The notes under the pieces: generated by a model | Database searches by the model: none | Seen by the model: the letters and a program-made list of their open reading frames with translations, nothing else | What the model was told of the DNA's origin: nothing | Source of the DNA: Brevundimonas vesicularis | GTDB lineage: Bacteria > Pseudomonadota > Alphaproteobacteria > Caulobacterales > Caulobacteraceae | DNA length: 40,450 nucleotides | Direction: 5' to 3' | NCBI RefSeq assembly: GCF_014204545.1 | Contig: NZ_JACHLJ010000006.1 | Span: 1-40,450, forward strand | In this document: positions 1 to 6,568 of the stretch, in pieces | Layout: each line of letters opens with the position of its first letter | How positions within the stretch are numbered: position 1 is the first letter of the stretch | Made by a program: the position numbers and the translations under genes

Positions 1-92
1 GCTGCGCTGACCGGCCTCTTGCCAACCCCGACAACCCCAGCTCAGATCACCAAAGGACTCTCGTTATGGCTGGATGAGAAATGGGGGTCACG

Positions 93-560
93 TCAACGAC
101 CATCGGTAATGACCGCATTTTGACCACGACGAACTTGCTGTTTTAACTGGGTTAGGTCTTCGCCAGCCTTCCACGCCAGGAGCATCATGGCCGTATCGTC
201 CATGATCGAATTACTACGCGCCACGTAGATTCGGATGCCATTTGGTTTCAGGACATTGTCGTACAACTGAAACAAATCGGCACGATTGCGGCTCAGCCGC
301 TCCAACCCCTCGACCATTAGCACCGAGAATTCGCGATTGTGAGCCGCCTCTGCTATTCGCATGAATCCCTCACGATCACTCTGAGATCCACTTACACCCT
401 CATCCTTTTCGGATCGGACCACTTGCCAGCCTGCCTTGCTTGCGATTTCGCAGAGCATCGCGATCTGATCGTCGGCCGATCTCGGATTCTGGGTGTCTGT
501 TGAAAACCGGCCATAGGCCACAGCTAGAGATCCCCGAGGGGGGAATGACCCTACGTTCAT
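93..560 (-). pseudogene. Serine recombinase catalytic domain, truncated
   Basis: The 155-residue product has the N-terminal resolvase/invertase catalytic domain: YGRFSTDTQ near the start carries the nucleophilic serine, followed by DEGVSGSQSDREGF and VEGLERLSRNRADL with the conserved arginines. The frame stops after QVRRGQNAVITDGR, where large serine recombinases normally continue into the Recombinase and zinc-ribbon DNA-binding domains. No continuation is visible in the 92 bases left before the window edge. The ATG at 560 is preferred over an upstream TTG because GAGAAG lies a few bases ahead of it. Without a DNA-binding region it is probably a remnant, although a stand-alone catalytic protein cannot be excluded. 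It lies inside the tRNA-Arg island. Confidence 0.75.
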
Positions 561-636
561 AGTGCTTCTCAATAATAAAATGTCGCCGACGAAGTCGCGC
601 GCACTGCGCCCCAGGGGCCATACCGGACTGACGTTT

Positions 637-876
637 TCAGTGTTCGGGCTCGCAAAGAGCCGCTATTTTAAAGCACGCCTTCGCCTCGTTCTTTGCGACT
701 AAGCGCGCAATAGACACAAGGATAGGGAAGAGAGCCCGAACTTCTTCGGCGCAGTCTTTGACTGTAGCGGCTACGTCGAGATCATCGCGATGTTGAAGGA
801 TCATGCCGTATAGTGGCGCAACGTCACGCTCACTCACACCACAGTTTGATTGGTCAGTATTGGACATTCCAATCAC
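637..876 (-). CDS. Small hypothetical protein, second gene of a coupled pair
   Basis: A 79-residue, mostly helical, charged protein with no signal peptide or membrane segment and no motif I recognise. A GTG start at 876 overlaps the TGA stop of the upstream gene as GTGA, which suggests translational coupling; an ATG at 867 is an alternative start three codons in. It ends CFKIAALCEPEH. Its partner at 873-1118 is also unknown, and the pair sits between the recombinase fragment and the XRE regulator of the island. Possible roles such as toxin-antitoxin or anti-defence would be guesses, and none is supported by sequence. Confidence 0.5.
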   Translation of the reverse strand: MIGMSNTDQSNCGVSERDVAPLYGMILQHRDDLDVAATVKDCAEEVRALFPILVSIARLVAKNEAKACFKIAALCEPEH

Positions 877-1118
877 CCGCGTTGGACGCGCGAGCAGACG
901 ATCAGCTTTGCCAATGCCTCATGTTTTGTGTCTGCACGGACTCGAGCGACGCCATTTATGAGCCCCAATACGGCCCAACCCAGATCATCCAACTCGAGCC
1001 GATTGTTCCCAAGTTGGAATGAACCAAGCGCTGAACCGTCGGGCCAACGGCAAACCTCATCTCGCGCAAATGCGAAGCCAGGTTGATTGAACGCGCTCTT
1101 CGATCCGAAATTACCCAT
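873..1118 (-). CDS. Small hypothetical protein, first gene of a coupled pair
   Basis: An 81-residue protein starting MGNFGSKSAF. The start at 1118 is chosen because a perfect GGAGGT lies just upstream (1123-1128 on the plus strand); an in-frame ATG at 1133 would ignore that ribosome-binding site. It contains WPDGSALGSFQLGNN and a short hydrophobic stretch (LGWAVLGLING) too short to be called a membrane span. No family is recognised. The strong ribosome-binding site and the GTGA overlap with the next gene argue that it is genuinely expressed rather than a chance frame. Confidence 0.55.
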   Translation of the reverse strand: MGNFGSKSAFNQPGFAFARDEVCRWPDGSALGSFQLGNNRLELDDLGWAVLGLINGVARVRADTKHEALAKLIVCSRVQRG

Positions 1119-1658
1119 TGCTACCTCCATCAAACAACTAAGTCTGCATCAGAGGTAGCTCTCCGATAGGAAGATCCTTTACAATCATCATTTTCATCGG
1201 TCAATGACAATCGACAACAAAATTCGGTTTTTGCCCAGTTTATGGATCGTCGTGTCAAGCCGAATATTCGACATGCCCCGTGCACTTACGTAAAATATGC
1301 GTATTCAGCCAAGATCCACATGCACTAGCTGCGCAGGAAAGTGAGGCTAGACTCCACTATCAGACCCACGACAGTTGAGCGCCCTCTCTGCGGCCTGGGC
1401 CACTTCGACCCTATGGTGATGTTCTTGAATGTTTCGATCATTCGACCCGAGGACGCCGTGCCGCTGGATCGCGAAGACCGCTGGCGTATGAAGCCATACT
1501 CCTAATTTGATCCCGAAGCGGCCGCTGTTTTGTGGTGTATTAAAGCCACTGCCGGCCGCGTACGAACACGCCTTTCAAAGCGAGCTAGCGGCCTGTGATT
1601 CATCAACGCGCTGAAATTCTCAGCGACGATTTCCGTGAAGTCTGTGCATATCGACACC
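1119..1658. other. Island intergenic region
   Basis: About 540 bases between the divergent small-gene pair and the XRE regulator. It is visibly more AT-rich in its first half than the chromosomal part of the window. It holds the ribosome-binding site for the gene ending at 873 and a perfect 10-bp palindrome CGAATATTCG at 1261-1270, a possible operator. A short open frame at 1341-1501 (GTG start after AGGAAA, ending RWRMKPYS) could encode about 53 residues or be a gene fragment; I cannot assign it. Promoters for both flanking transcripts must lie here. Confidence 0.35.
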
Positions 1659-2003
1659 ATGGCAAGCGGCACAGCTACAGAAGTCGATGTTCTGATCGGT
1701 GGAATCATTCGGGACCGTCGAGCAGCCCTCGGGCTGACACAAGCGGAACTGGGCAAGGCCATTGGTGTCACATTCCAGCAAGTTCAGAAGTATGAGCGTG
1801 GGGTCAATCGCGTCGCCGCCGCTACCCTTCTAAAGGTTGCCGACGCTCTCCAATGCAGCGTCGCAGACCTTTACGGTGACCCCGATCCAGACGGACGATC
1901 TCCTTCCGAACGCGCTATTCTCAAGCTGTGGGTGCAGCTTCGCGACCCTGAACGTGATGCTGTCATCGCCATGGTGCGAGAGTTTGCCAAGCGTCAGGCT
2001 TGA
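1659..2003 (+). CDS. XRE-family helix-turn-helix regulator
   Basis: A 114-residue protein with a Cro/CI-type HTH across residues of about 10-70: IIRDRRAALGLTQAELGKAI, then GVTFQQVQKYERGVNRVAAA and LLKVADALQCSVADLYGD. The TFQQVQKYERG.NR signature is typical of a common alphaproteobacterial XRE subgroup. The ATG at 1659 is chosen; a GTG at 1635 would add eight residues, and neither has a clear ribosome-binding site. The 3' end overlaps the convergent umuC end by 10 bases (1994-2003). It is likely an island regulator, perhaps of the genes transcribed leftward from about 1118. The target is unknown. Confidence 0.8.
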   Translation: MASGTATEVDVLIGGIIRDRRAALGLTQAELGKAIGVTFQQVQKYERGVNRVAAATLLKVADALQCSVADLYGDPDPDGRSPSERAILKLWVQLRDPERDAVIAMVREFAKRQA

Positions 2004-3232
2004 ACCTCCATCAGATCGCTGAACCTCGTCGTGTAGCGTGGCGACCGATTGTTCGCACGCGTTGACCACGGCGTCTTCGGACGAATACCCCCCGGCCGCA
2101 GCGTTCCCCGACCGAACCTCGCATTCACCGCATCAAGTGCGGTCATCAGCTTCTCGGACTTGATCGGATCGACAGTCGGCAGAAGATCACGCGGGGCATC
2201 CGCCACCGCATGAAGGTCCAGCAGGATCACCCCGCACTTGGCGTAGCTTAGGCCGGACTTCCACATCGACTGCCCTGCCCTCACCGCCTGACGGATCAGC
2301 GCGAAGCTGTCGTTCGTCGCCTCGATGTCAAAAGAGCGCTGGGCGTTGAAGAACGACTCCTTGGCGTGAGGGTTGGTGTGAAAGAACACCTGCATCGCCG
2401 TCGCGGCCAGCCCATGCTTTCGACACTTCTCCGCAGCGCGTGAAGCGTGGGCCGCCAGTGCCTCCCGCATATCCTCCCACGTCTCGACCGGCCGTCCGAA
2501 CATCCGTGTCACCGAGACCGTCTGGCGCTGGCTGGGTGCCAAGGTCAGGGGCATACAGGATACGCCGTTCAGTTCGGCATGGGTTCGCTGGCCGGTGACC
2601 GTCATGAGTTTCCGAACGCTCGCGCTTGGGAGCGCTGCGAACTGCTCGACTGTGTGGATGCCAAGGTTGTTGAGCTTCAGTTGGCTGGCGCCGCCGACGC
2701 CCCAAATCTCGTCGATAGGCATGGTCGCAAAGGCTTCGCGTCGGGTGTCGAGGTCGCTGAAATCCGTCACCCCGGTCGCCGACTTCGCGTGTTTGTTCGC
2801 CAGCTTCGCCAGCGTCTTTGTCGGCCCAATGCCGATGCAGGTTGGAATCTTCGTGATCTGGCGCACCCGGTCGCGGACCCGGCGGCAGTAGTCCACCCTC
2901 GCGAACTGCGTCAGGTCCAAGAACATCTCGTCTATCGAGTAGGGTTCGACCCTGTTGAAACGCTCCGTCAGCACTTCGTAGACCCTCCGGCTCATATCGC
3001 CGTGGAGCGCATAGTTCGAGGATTTGGCGATCACGTCCCGGAACTCCGGCTTGCGCTTCGACAGGTGCCAAACCTCGCCCATCTTGATTCCGAGCTTTTT
3101 CGCCTCGGCCGATCTGGCGATGGCGCAGCCGTCGTTGTTCGACAGCACGATTACCGGCTTGCCGTTCAGGGTCGGGTCAAAGGCCCGCTCGCACGAGACG
3201 TAGAAGTTGTTGCCGTCGATCAGGCCGAACAT
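1994..3232 (-). CDS. umuC: UmuC-type Y-family DNA polymerase V catalytic subunit
   Basis: The 412-residue product is full length for UmuC (E. coli about 422). It performs error-prone translesion synthesis at stalled forks. The palm starts LIDGNNFYVSCERAFDP with the first metal-binding Asp (residue 6). The catalytic YSIDEMFLDL motif places Asp101 and Glu102. Helix-hairpin-helix/thumb and little-finger regions follow, and the tail TTRFSDLMEVQA matches the DUF4113 end of UmuC proteins, so no domain is missing. The start codon directly follows the umuD stop (TGA then ATG, no gap), so the two are translated together. Expression should follow the LexA box upstream of umuD. Mobile umuDC cassettes are common on plasmids and ICEs, and this one lies in an integrase island. 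Confidence 0.92.
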   Translation of the reverse strand: MFGLIDGNNFYVSCERAFDPTLNGKPVIVLSNNDGCAIARSAEAKKLGIKMGEVWHLSKRKPEFRDVIAKSSNYALHGDMSRRVYEVLTERFNRVEPYSIDEMFLDLTQFARVDYCRRVRDRVRQITKIPTCIGIGPTKTLAKLANKHAKSATGVTDFSDLDTRREAFATMPIDEIWGVGGASQLKLNNLGIHTVEQFAALPSASVRKLMTVTGQRTHAELNGVSCMPLTLAPSQRQTVSVTRMFGRPVETWEDMREALAAHASRAAEKCRKHGLAATAMQVFFHTNPHAKESFFNAQRSFDIEATNDSFALIRQAVRAGQSMWKSGLSYAKCGVILLDLHAVADAPRDLLPTVDPIKSEKLMTALDAVNARFGRGTLRPGGIRPKTPWSTRANNRSPRYTTRFSDLMEVQA

Positions 3233-3607
3233 TCACACGTCGGTCCTGACCAGAGCGGCGATCATCGCCCAGACTTCGGTATCTTCACCCATCTGCTGCG
3301 CGGGCTGACTGGCTGGCTCAAGCCACCATTCGCCGTCCTTCTCGATCAGGACGGCCAACAAGACATCGCCATGCACGAAAGCCACGCAGACCTTGCCCGA
3401 GACCGGCTCCGCATCCGAGTTCACCACGAGGATGTCGCCGCCGTGGATGCCACGGGCGCGCAAGCCTTCGCCCTTCACCCTGACCGCGTAACGTTGGGGG
3501 CGCCGTAACTCCAAGAGTTCGGCAAGATCGGGGACGGCCTCAATGTGATCCTGCGCCGGGCTTTGAAAGCCCGTCGTCTCGTCGCCCCTGTAATCCCTCT
3601 CTCCCAT
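3233..3607 (-). CDS. umuD: UmuD-like polymerase V accessory subunit lacking the Ser-Lys dyad
   Basis: A 124-residue S24/UmuD-fold protein that would dimerise and bind UmuC. It aligns with E. coli UmuD (139 residues) from the cleavage region onward: TGFQSPAQDHIE against CGFPSPAADYVE, then DLAELL and GIHGGDILVVN. In LexA and UmuD the nucleophile lies in GDSM; here the stretch reads GEGL, so Ser is replaced by Gly48. The general-base Lys falls at Ala85 in DVLLAVL. The N-terminal tail is about 13 residues instead of 24, and the cleavage Cys is Thr. The family needs RecA-stimulated self-cleavage to make active UmuD'; this copy cannot cleave and may act directly as a UmuD' equivalent. That last step is inference. 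GAGG precedes the ATG. Confidence 0.85.
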   Translation of the reverse strand: MGERDYRGDETTGFQSPAQDHIEAVPDLAELLELRRPQRYAVRVKGEGLRARGIHGGDILVVNSDAEPVSGKVCVAFVHGDVLLAVLIEKDGEWWLEPASQPAQQMGEDTEVWAMIAALVRTDV

Positions 3608-3618
3608 AGGGCCTCAAT

Positions 3619-3633
3619 GTTCTTATTTTGTTC
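3619..3633 (-). promoter_or_regulatory. LexA (SOS) operator of umuDC
   Basis: GTTCTTATTTTGTTC is an exact GTTC-N7-GTTC match to the LexA box of Alphaproteobacteria. It sits 12 bases upstream of the umuD start codon. A -35-like TTGAAA (minus strand, 3637-3642) lies just upstream, so bound LexA would cover the promoter. The cassette should be induced by DNA damage through the host LexA, because no lexA gene is in the visible island. Confidence 0.8.
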
Positions 3634-3703
3634 TCGTTTCAACCCTCCCATCGATGAGATTGTGGATGGCCAAACCCAAGTCTGCGTCGATCCTCGACCT
3701 TTC

Positions 3704-3925
3704 TTAGGTATTGCCACTCCCATCCTCCGTTGGGTGTTCCTGCTCATATGACAGCGGATATGTGACCCCATGCTCCAGAAACTCATTTGGCAGATCAACC
3801 CAGCGATCCAGACTTGAATCCTTCGCGAGCTCGGCACTAAGCCATTCATCGCTGATCCAGCGGCTACGGCGCTCGATGGTGCCATCGCAAAGCTGGGCGC
3901 ACAGGTCGAACAGCTTGCGCTTCAT
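3704..3925 (-). CDS. Small hypothetical protein, second gene of a coupled pair
   Basis: A 73-residue protein starting MKRKLFDLCAQLCDGT. The start at 3925 is preferred over an upstream ATG (3943) because it forms a four-base ATGA overlap with the stop of the preceding gene. It is rich in acidic and aromatic residues (RSRWISDEWLSAEL, SSLDRWVDLPNEFLEHG) and has no signal or membrane segment. No family is recognised. It lies about 70 bases upstream of the SOS operator of umuD, in the same direction, so read-through into umuDC is possible. Confidence 0.5.
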   Translation of the reverse strand: MKRKLFDLCAQLCDGTIERRSRWISDEWLSAELAKDSSLDRWVDLPNEFLEHGVTYPLSYEQEHPTEDGSGNT

Positions 3926-4263
3926 CGCCCGCTCTCGATCCACCGGTTTTCAACAGAGAAATGAAACGCCATGCTTCCGTCGACGCAGGTGGCATCGAAT
4001 GTGCCTAGTTCCGGCACCGTTACCCTCGCACCGCCGACGCCAGCCCCCACAATCACTTCCACCATGAGATAGAGCACGCGCTCAACGATTGCGTTGTTCA
4101 GCGTAAATGGCTCGGCATCGACGATTTCTCGAATGAGATCGATCGGCTTAATGGCCTTCGACCGCACGAGAGAAGCAGCGCCTCGTAGCACGATTTGACC
4201 CTTCCTGATTTCCGCTCTCTCGAATGCCTCACGGGCATTGAGCGAGGTATTCCTCAACGTCAT
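3922..4263 (-). CDS. Hypothetical protein, first gene of a coupled pair
   Basis: A 113-residue protein beginning MTLRNTSLNAREAFERAE. A helical first half (SKAIKPIDLIREIVDAEP) is followed by a hydrophobic, glycine-rich stretch (LYLMVEVIVGAGVGGARVTV) and a beta-like end, ELGTFDATCVDGSMAFHFSV. This could be one small alpha/beta domain; I recognise no family. It is coupled to the following small gene by an ATGA overlap, so the two probably act together. It is island-borne and of unknown function. Confidence 0.5.
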   Translation of the reverse strand: MTLRNTSLNAREAFERAEIRKGQIVLRGAASLVRSKAIKPIDLIREIVDAEPFTLNNAIVERVLYLMVEVIVGAGVGGARVTVPELGTFDATCVDGSMAFHFSVENRWIESGR

Positions 4264-4566
4264 CTGTTAAGTCCCTGTGCTTAATTTCCTCAGCAAAATG
4301 GATTTCGCCCTGAAACGCAAGGCCATAATATGCTGTTTTTATTGTCGAAAATAGCGCTTGACGTCTCTGGCCCGGGTTTTGGCCGAATTCTCGAGCAAAC
4401 CCAAAAACATTCCGCCCGCCTTGAAGTCAGAGGAACATCAAGGGACACGCCCCTAGGGACGAGACCTGAGTCATTCGACAACTTTCATGCTTGATTTGGC
4501 GATCTAGGGACAATAACTGATCGCCCGGCTCGACGATGCGACGCCGCCAGCACAAGGCAGATCGTT
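4264..4566. promoter_or_regulatory. Divergent intergenic region with CTAGGGAC repeats
   Basis: This gap separates the leftward small-gene pair from the rightward HTH-integrase pair and must hold both promoters. AGGGAC occurs three times (4441-4446, 4455-4460, 4506-4511), the last two within CTAGGGAC, and the middle copy overlaps a CCCTAGGG palindrome. These may be binding sites for an island regulator. No gene is supported here; a minus-strand frame at 4290-4481 lacks coding character. Confidence 0.3.
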
Positions 4567-5064
4567 ATGGGTTCGCCCATCAGGCTTCCCACACAGGAGT
4601 GTTCTAGGACCGCAGAGGCCGACCGCCTTCGCGCGCTGGCCAGCCGCTCGATTAGGATTGAACGGCAGGCTGACGGACGGGTCAGGGCCGCCAGCCCCTG
4701 GCTTCCGGAGCAGCGCAGGCACAATGCTCATGAACGGATTGTTCAGCGGCGGTCACCGAGCGATCCCAAATACATACCTGACGCCTGGCCAGCTCTCCTC
4801 AGCCAGGATGTGCTGTCGGCCTATACCGGCATGAGCAAGGAGGTGCTCGGAGGTATCCTCACCGTCCGTCCGCTCGACCTTGGGGCACGACGCATCCTTT
4901 ACCGACGCACGGACATCGACGCGTGGCTGGAAACCCTCCCCCAGCGCGGCGAAATCCATGCGCCGGCATCAGCACCGGACTTACAGGATGGCCTGCAGAG
5001 CAGGAGCCGCGCAGAAGACGCCCTTGAGAGAGTCAGAGCACGAACTGAGGGGCGTCGGCCGTGA
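4567..5064 (+). CDS. HTH protein coupled to the integrase, AlpA/excisionase-like
   Basis: A 165-residue basic protein. The middle part (about residues 78-125) reads LLSQDVLSAYTGMSKEVLGG followed by ILYRRTDIDAWLETLP, which has the layout of a small MerR/AlpA-like winged helix of recombination directionality factors: helix-turn-helix, wing, then R..DIDAWL. The N-terminal 75 residues are basic and probably disordered. Its stop overlaps the integrase GTG as GTGA, so the two are translationally coupled. The likely role is excision or integration control, inferred from the fold and the neighbour. It is longer than typical excisionases. Confidence 0.6.
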   Translation: MGSPIRLPTQECSRTAEADRLRALASRSIRIERQADGRVRAASPWLPEQRRHNAHERIVQRRSPSDPKYIPDAWPALLSQDVLSAYTGMSKEVLGGILTVRPLDLGARRILYRRTDIDAWLETLPQRGEIHAPASAPDLQDGLQSRSRAEDALERVRARTEGRRP

Positions 5065-6215
5065 CGGACAAGCCCAGCGCGCCAATTCGATACATCCAAC
5101 GCAACCGTCGCAACGGCCAGACCTATCTTTACTTTCGAAAGGGCGCCTATCGTGAAGGCCCCCTCTTGTCACCCGATGGCTCCGAGGCGTTGCGCGCGGA
5201 GGTCGCCGCCATCCTTCGCCGTCTGGCGATGGCCGAGACCGCTGCAAAGACCCCTCGCCCTAATACGATCGGCGGCATGCTGTCCGCCTATAACAAGTCG
5301 GCCGAGTTCCTCTCTAAAGCGCGCTCCACACAGCGCGCCTACCAGGACTACATCGACGAGATGGTCGCGGATCTTGGCGACGTCCTACTCTCAGATGTGT
5401 CCCAGTCTTTGTTACGAGAACTGAGAGACCACTGGGCGCCACGCGGACACCGGGCGGCGAACAATCGAATGCAGGTGCTGAAGAACGCCCTGTCGCCCGC
5501 GATCGACGATCAGACCGACGACCGCATCTCCGGCGACCCCTTTCTGAAGCTGGCGAAGGTCAAACGCCCTCACGTCCTCGGCGAGCCGCATCCGACCTGG
5601 ATGGACGACGAAGTGTCCGCAGTGCTCGAGGAGTGCCTCAGGCGGGGCCTTCCCGGGCTAGCGAGGGCGGTCGCTCTTGGCCGGTACGCCGGATTCAGGC
5701 GCCAGACGATCTGCGCCCTCCCCCTCTCCGCTCGCGTGCCTACACGCGCTGCGGACGGCTCTGAGCACATCCGCCTTCTATGGCTCACAGAGAAGCGGAA
5801 GGTGGCCTGCGACAAGCGGGAGGATCCGCGCCTTACAGCCTTGATCGACAGCACGCCGAATCGCGGCCCTACAGTCGCCTACAATGATCGGGGACAGCCT
5901 TTCCGCGAACGCGGGCTGAACCAGTCGCTCGATCGAGTTTTGCTGAGTTTAGCAAAAGCAGGGAAGGTCCGAGCCGGCTTCAACGCCAAAGGCGAGACCA
6001 CTTGCCCGCTCGACATTCACGGCCTGCGACATGCGCGCGGCAACGAGATCGCCGAGTCGGGCGGCTCCGACGCCGAAATCATGAGCCATCTTGAACACGC
6101 GACCGATAGGGCGGCGCGGATTTATCGTCGCCAAGCGAGCCGCCGCCGCCTCGCGGACGCGGCTCAGGACCGGATCGATCAGTCTGTGCGCGCGATGTCG
6201 AAAAAAGACGCCTGA
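5061..6215 (+). CDS. int: Tyrosine site-specific integrase
   Basis: A 384-residue phage-type integrase. An SAM-like core-binding domain (about residues 70-150) precedes the catalytic domain. Catalytic residues visible are Arg in RYAGFRRQTICAL, His and Arg in HGLRHARG, the later His in MSHLEHAT and Tyr in RIYRRQ near the C-terminus. It starts at GTG 5061, overlapping the upstream HTH gene. It ends about 130 bases from the 3' end of a tRNA-Arg gene, the usual arrangement for an integrase that uses the tRNA 3' end as attB. The island should extend leftward from here. Confidence 0.9.
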   Translation: MTDKPSAPIRYIQRNRRNGQTYLYFRKGAYREGPLLSPDGSEALRAEVAAILRRLAMAETAAKTPRPNTIGGMLSAYNKSAEFLSKARSTQRAYQDYIDEMVADLGDVLLSDVSQSLLRELRDHWAPRGHRAANNRMQVLKNALSPAIDDQTDDRISGDPFLKLAKVKRPHVLGEPHPTWMDDEVSAVLEECLRRGLPGLARAVALGRYAGFRRQTICALPLSARVPTRAADGSEHIRLLWLTEKRKVACDKREDPRLTALIDSTPNRGPTVAYNDRGQPFRERGLNQSLDRVLLSLAKAGKVRAGFNAKGETTCPLDIHGLRHARGNEIAESGGSDAEIMSHLEHATDRAARIYRRQASRRRLADAAQDRIDQSVRAMSKKDA

Positions 6216-6244
6216 GCGCATCGGAAATCGGCGCGACGATAGCC

Positions 6245-6275
6245 CTGTAAAAAAGACTGTAAAACCACTGTAAAA
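6245..6275 (+). repeat. Three tandem CTGTAAAA repeats
   Basis: CTGTAAAA occurs at 6245-6252, 6257-6264 and 6268-6275, about one helical turn apart, between the integrase stop and the tRNA. Phased short direct repeats beside an attachment site resemble integrase arm-type binding sites. This function is inferred. Confidence 0.5.
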
Positions 6276-6324
6276 ACGGCCGGGCGGTTCGGAATTTCAG
6301 GGAGCTCGCTTCAGAGCTAAGAAG

Positions 6325-6346
6325 TTGCTTTCAAAAGAGAAAGCAA
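6325..6346 (-). terminator. Hairpin just 3' of tRNA-Arg
   Basis: An 8-bp perfect stem (TTGCTTTC with GAAAGCAA, 6-base loop) directly follows the encoded CCA of the tRNA. It could end the tRNA transcript, but the run of T after it is weak. It may instead belong to the integrated element's att region. Confidence 0.4.
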
Positions 6347-6347
6347 G

Positions 6348-6424
6348 TGGCGCACCCGGAGCGATTCGAACGCCCGACCCTCAGATTCGTAGTCTGATGC
6401 TCTATCCAGCTGAGCTACGGGTGC
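6348..6424 (-). tRNA. tRNA-Arg (anticodon ACG)
   Basis: On the minus strand the sequence folds into a complete cloverleaf: acceptor GCACCCG/CGGGTGC, D-stem GCTC/GAGC, anticodon stem TCAGA/TCTGA around loop CTACGAA (anticodon ACG), and T-arm with loop TTCGAAT. The discriminator G and an encoded CCA (6348-6350) follow. With a tyrosine integrase at its 3' side it is the probable integration site of the left island. The tRNA itself stays intact. Confidence 0.95.
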
Positions 6425-6568
6425 GGCTGCCTTGCGGCGAGGGCGGGTCTTTAGCCGGTGGATCGGGCGGACGCAAGCGGGGGAATGCAGTTTCTGCGTC
6501 TGAAGCGGTTGGCGTGGCGGCTGCGACGGCTTAGGCCTGTCTGACGCTCTCCTGCTTTCGGATCTTCC

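Noticed and set aside
2447..3508. A 353-residue plus-strand frame across umuDC
   Set aside because: It is antisense to two well-supported genes with clear motifs; long shadow frames are expected in GC-rich DNA and this one has no recognisable domain.
4290..4481. A 63-residue minus-strand frame in the island gap
   Set aside because: Odd composition, no ribosome-binding site and no homology signal; the region looks regulatory.
1..6350. The left island as a prophage
   Set aside because: It has an integrase and an excisionase-like gene, but no capsid, tail, terminase, lysis or phage replication genes are visible in this part.
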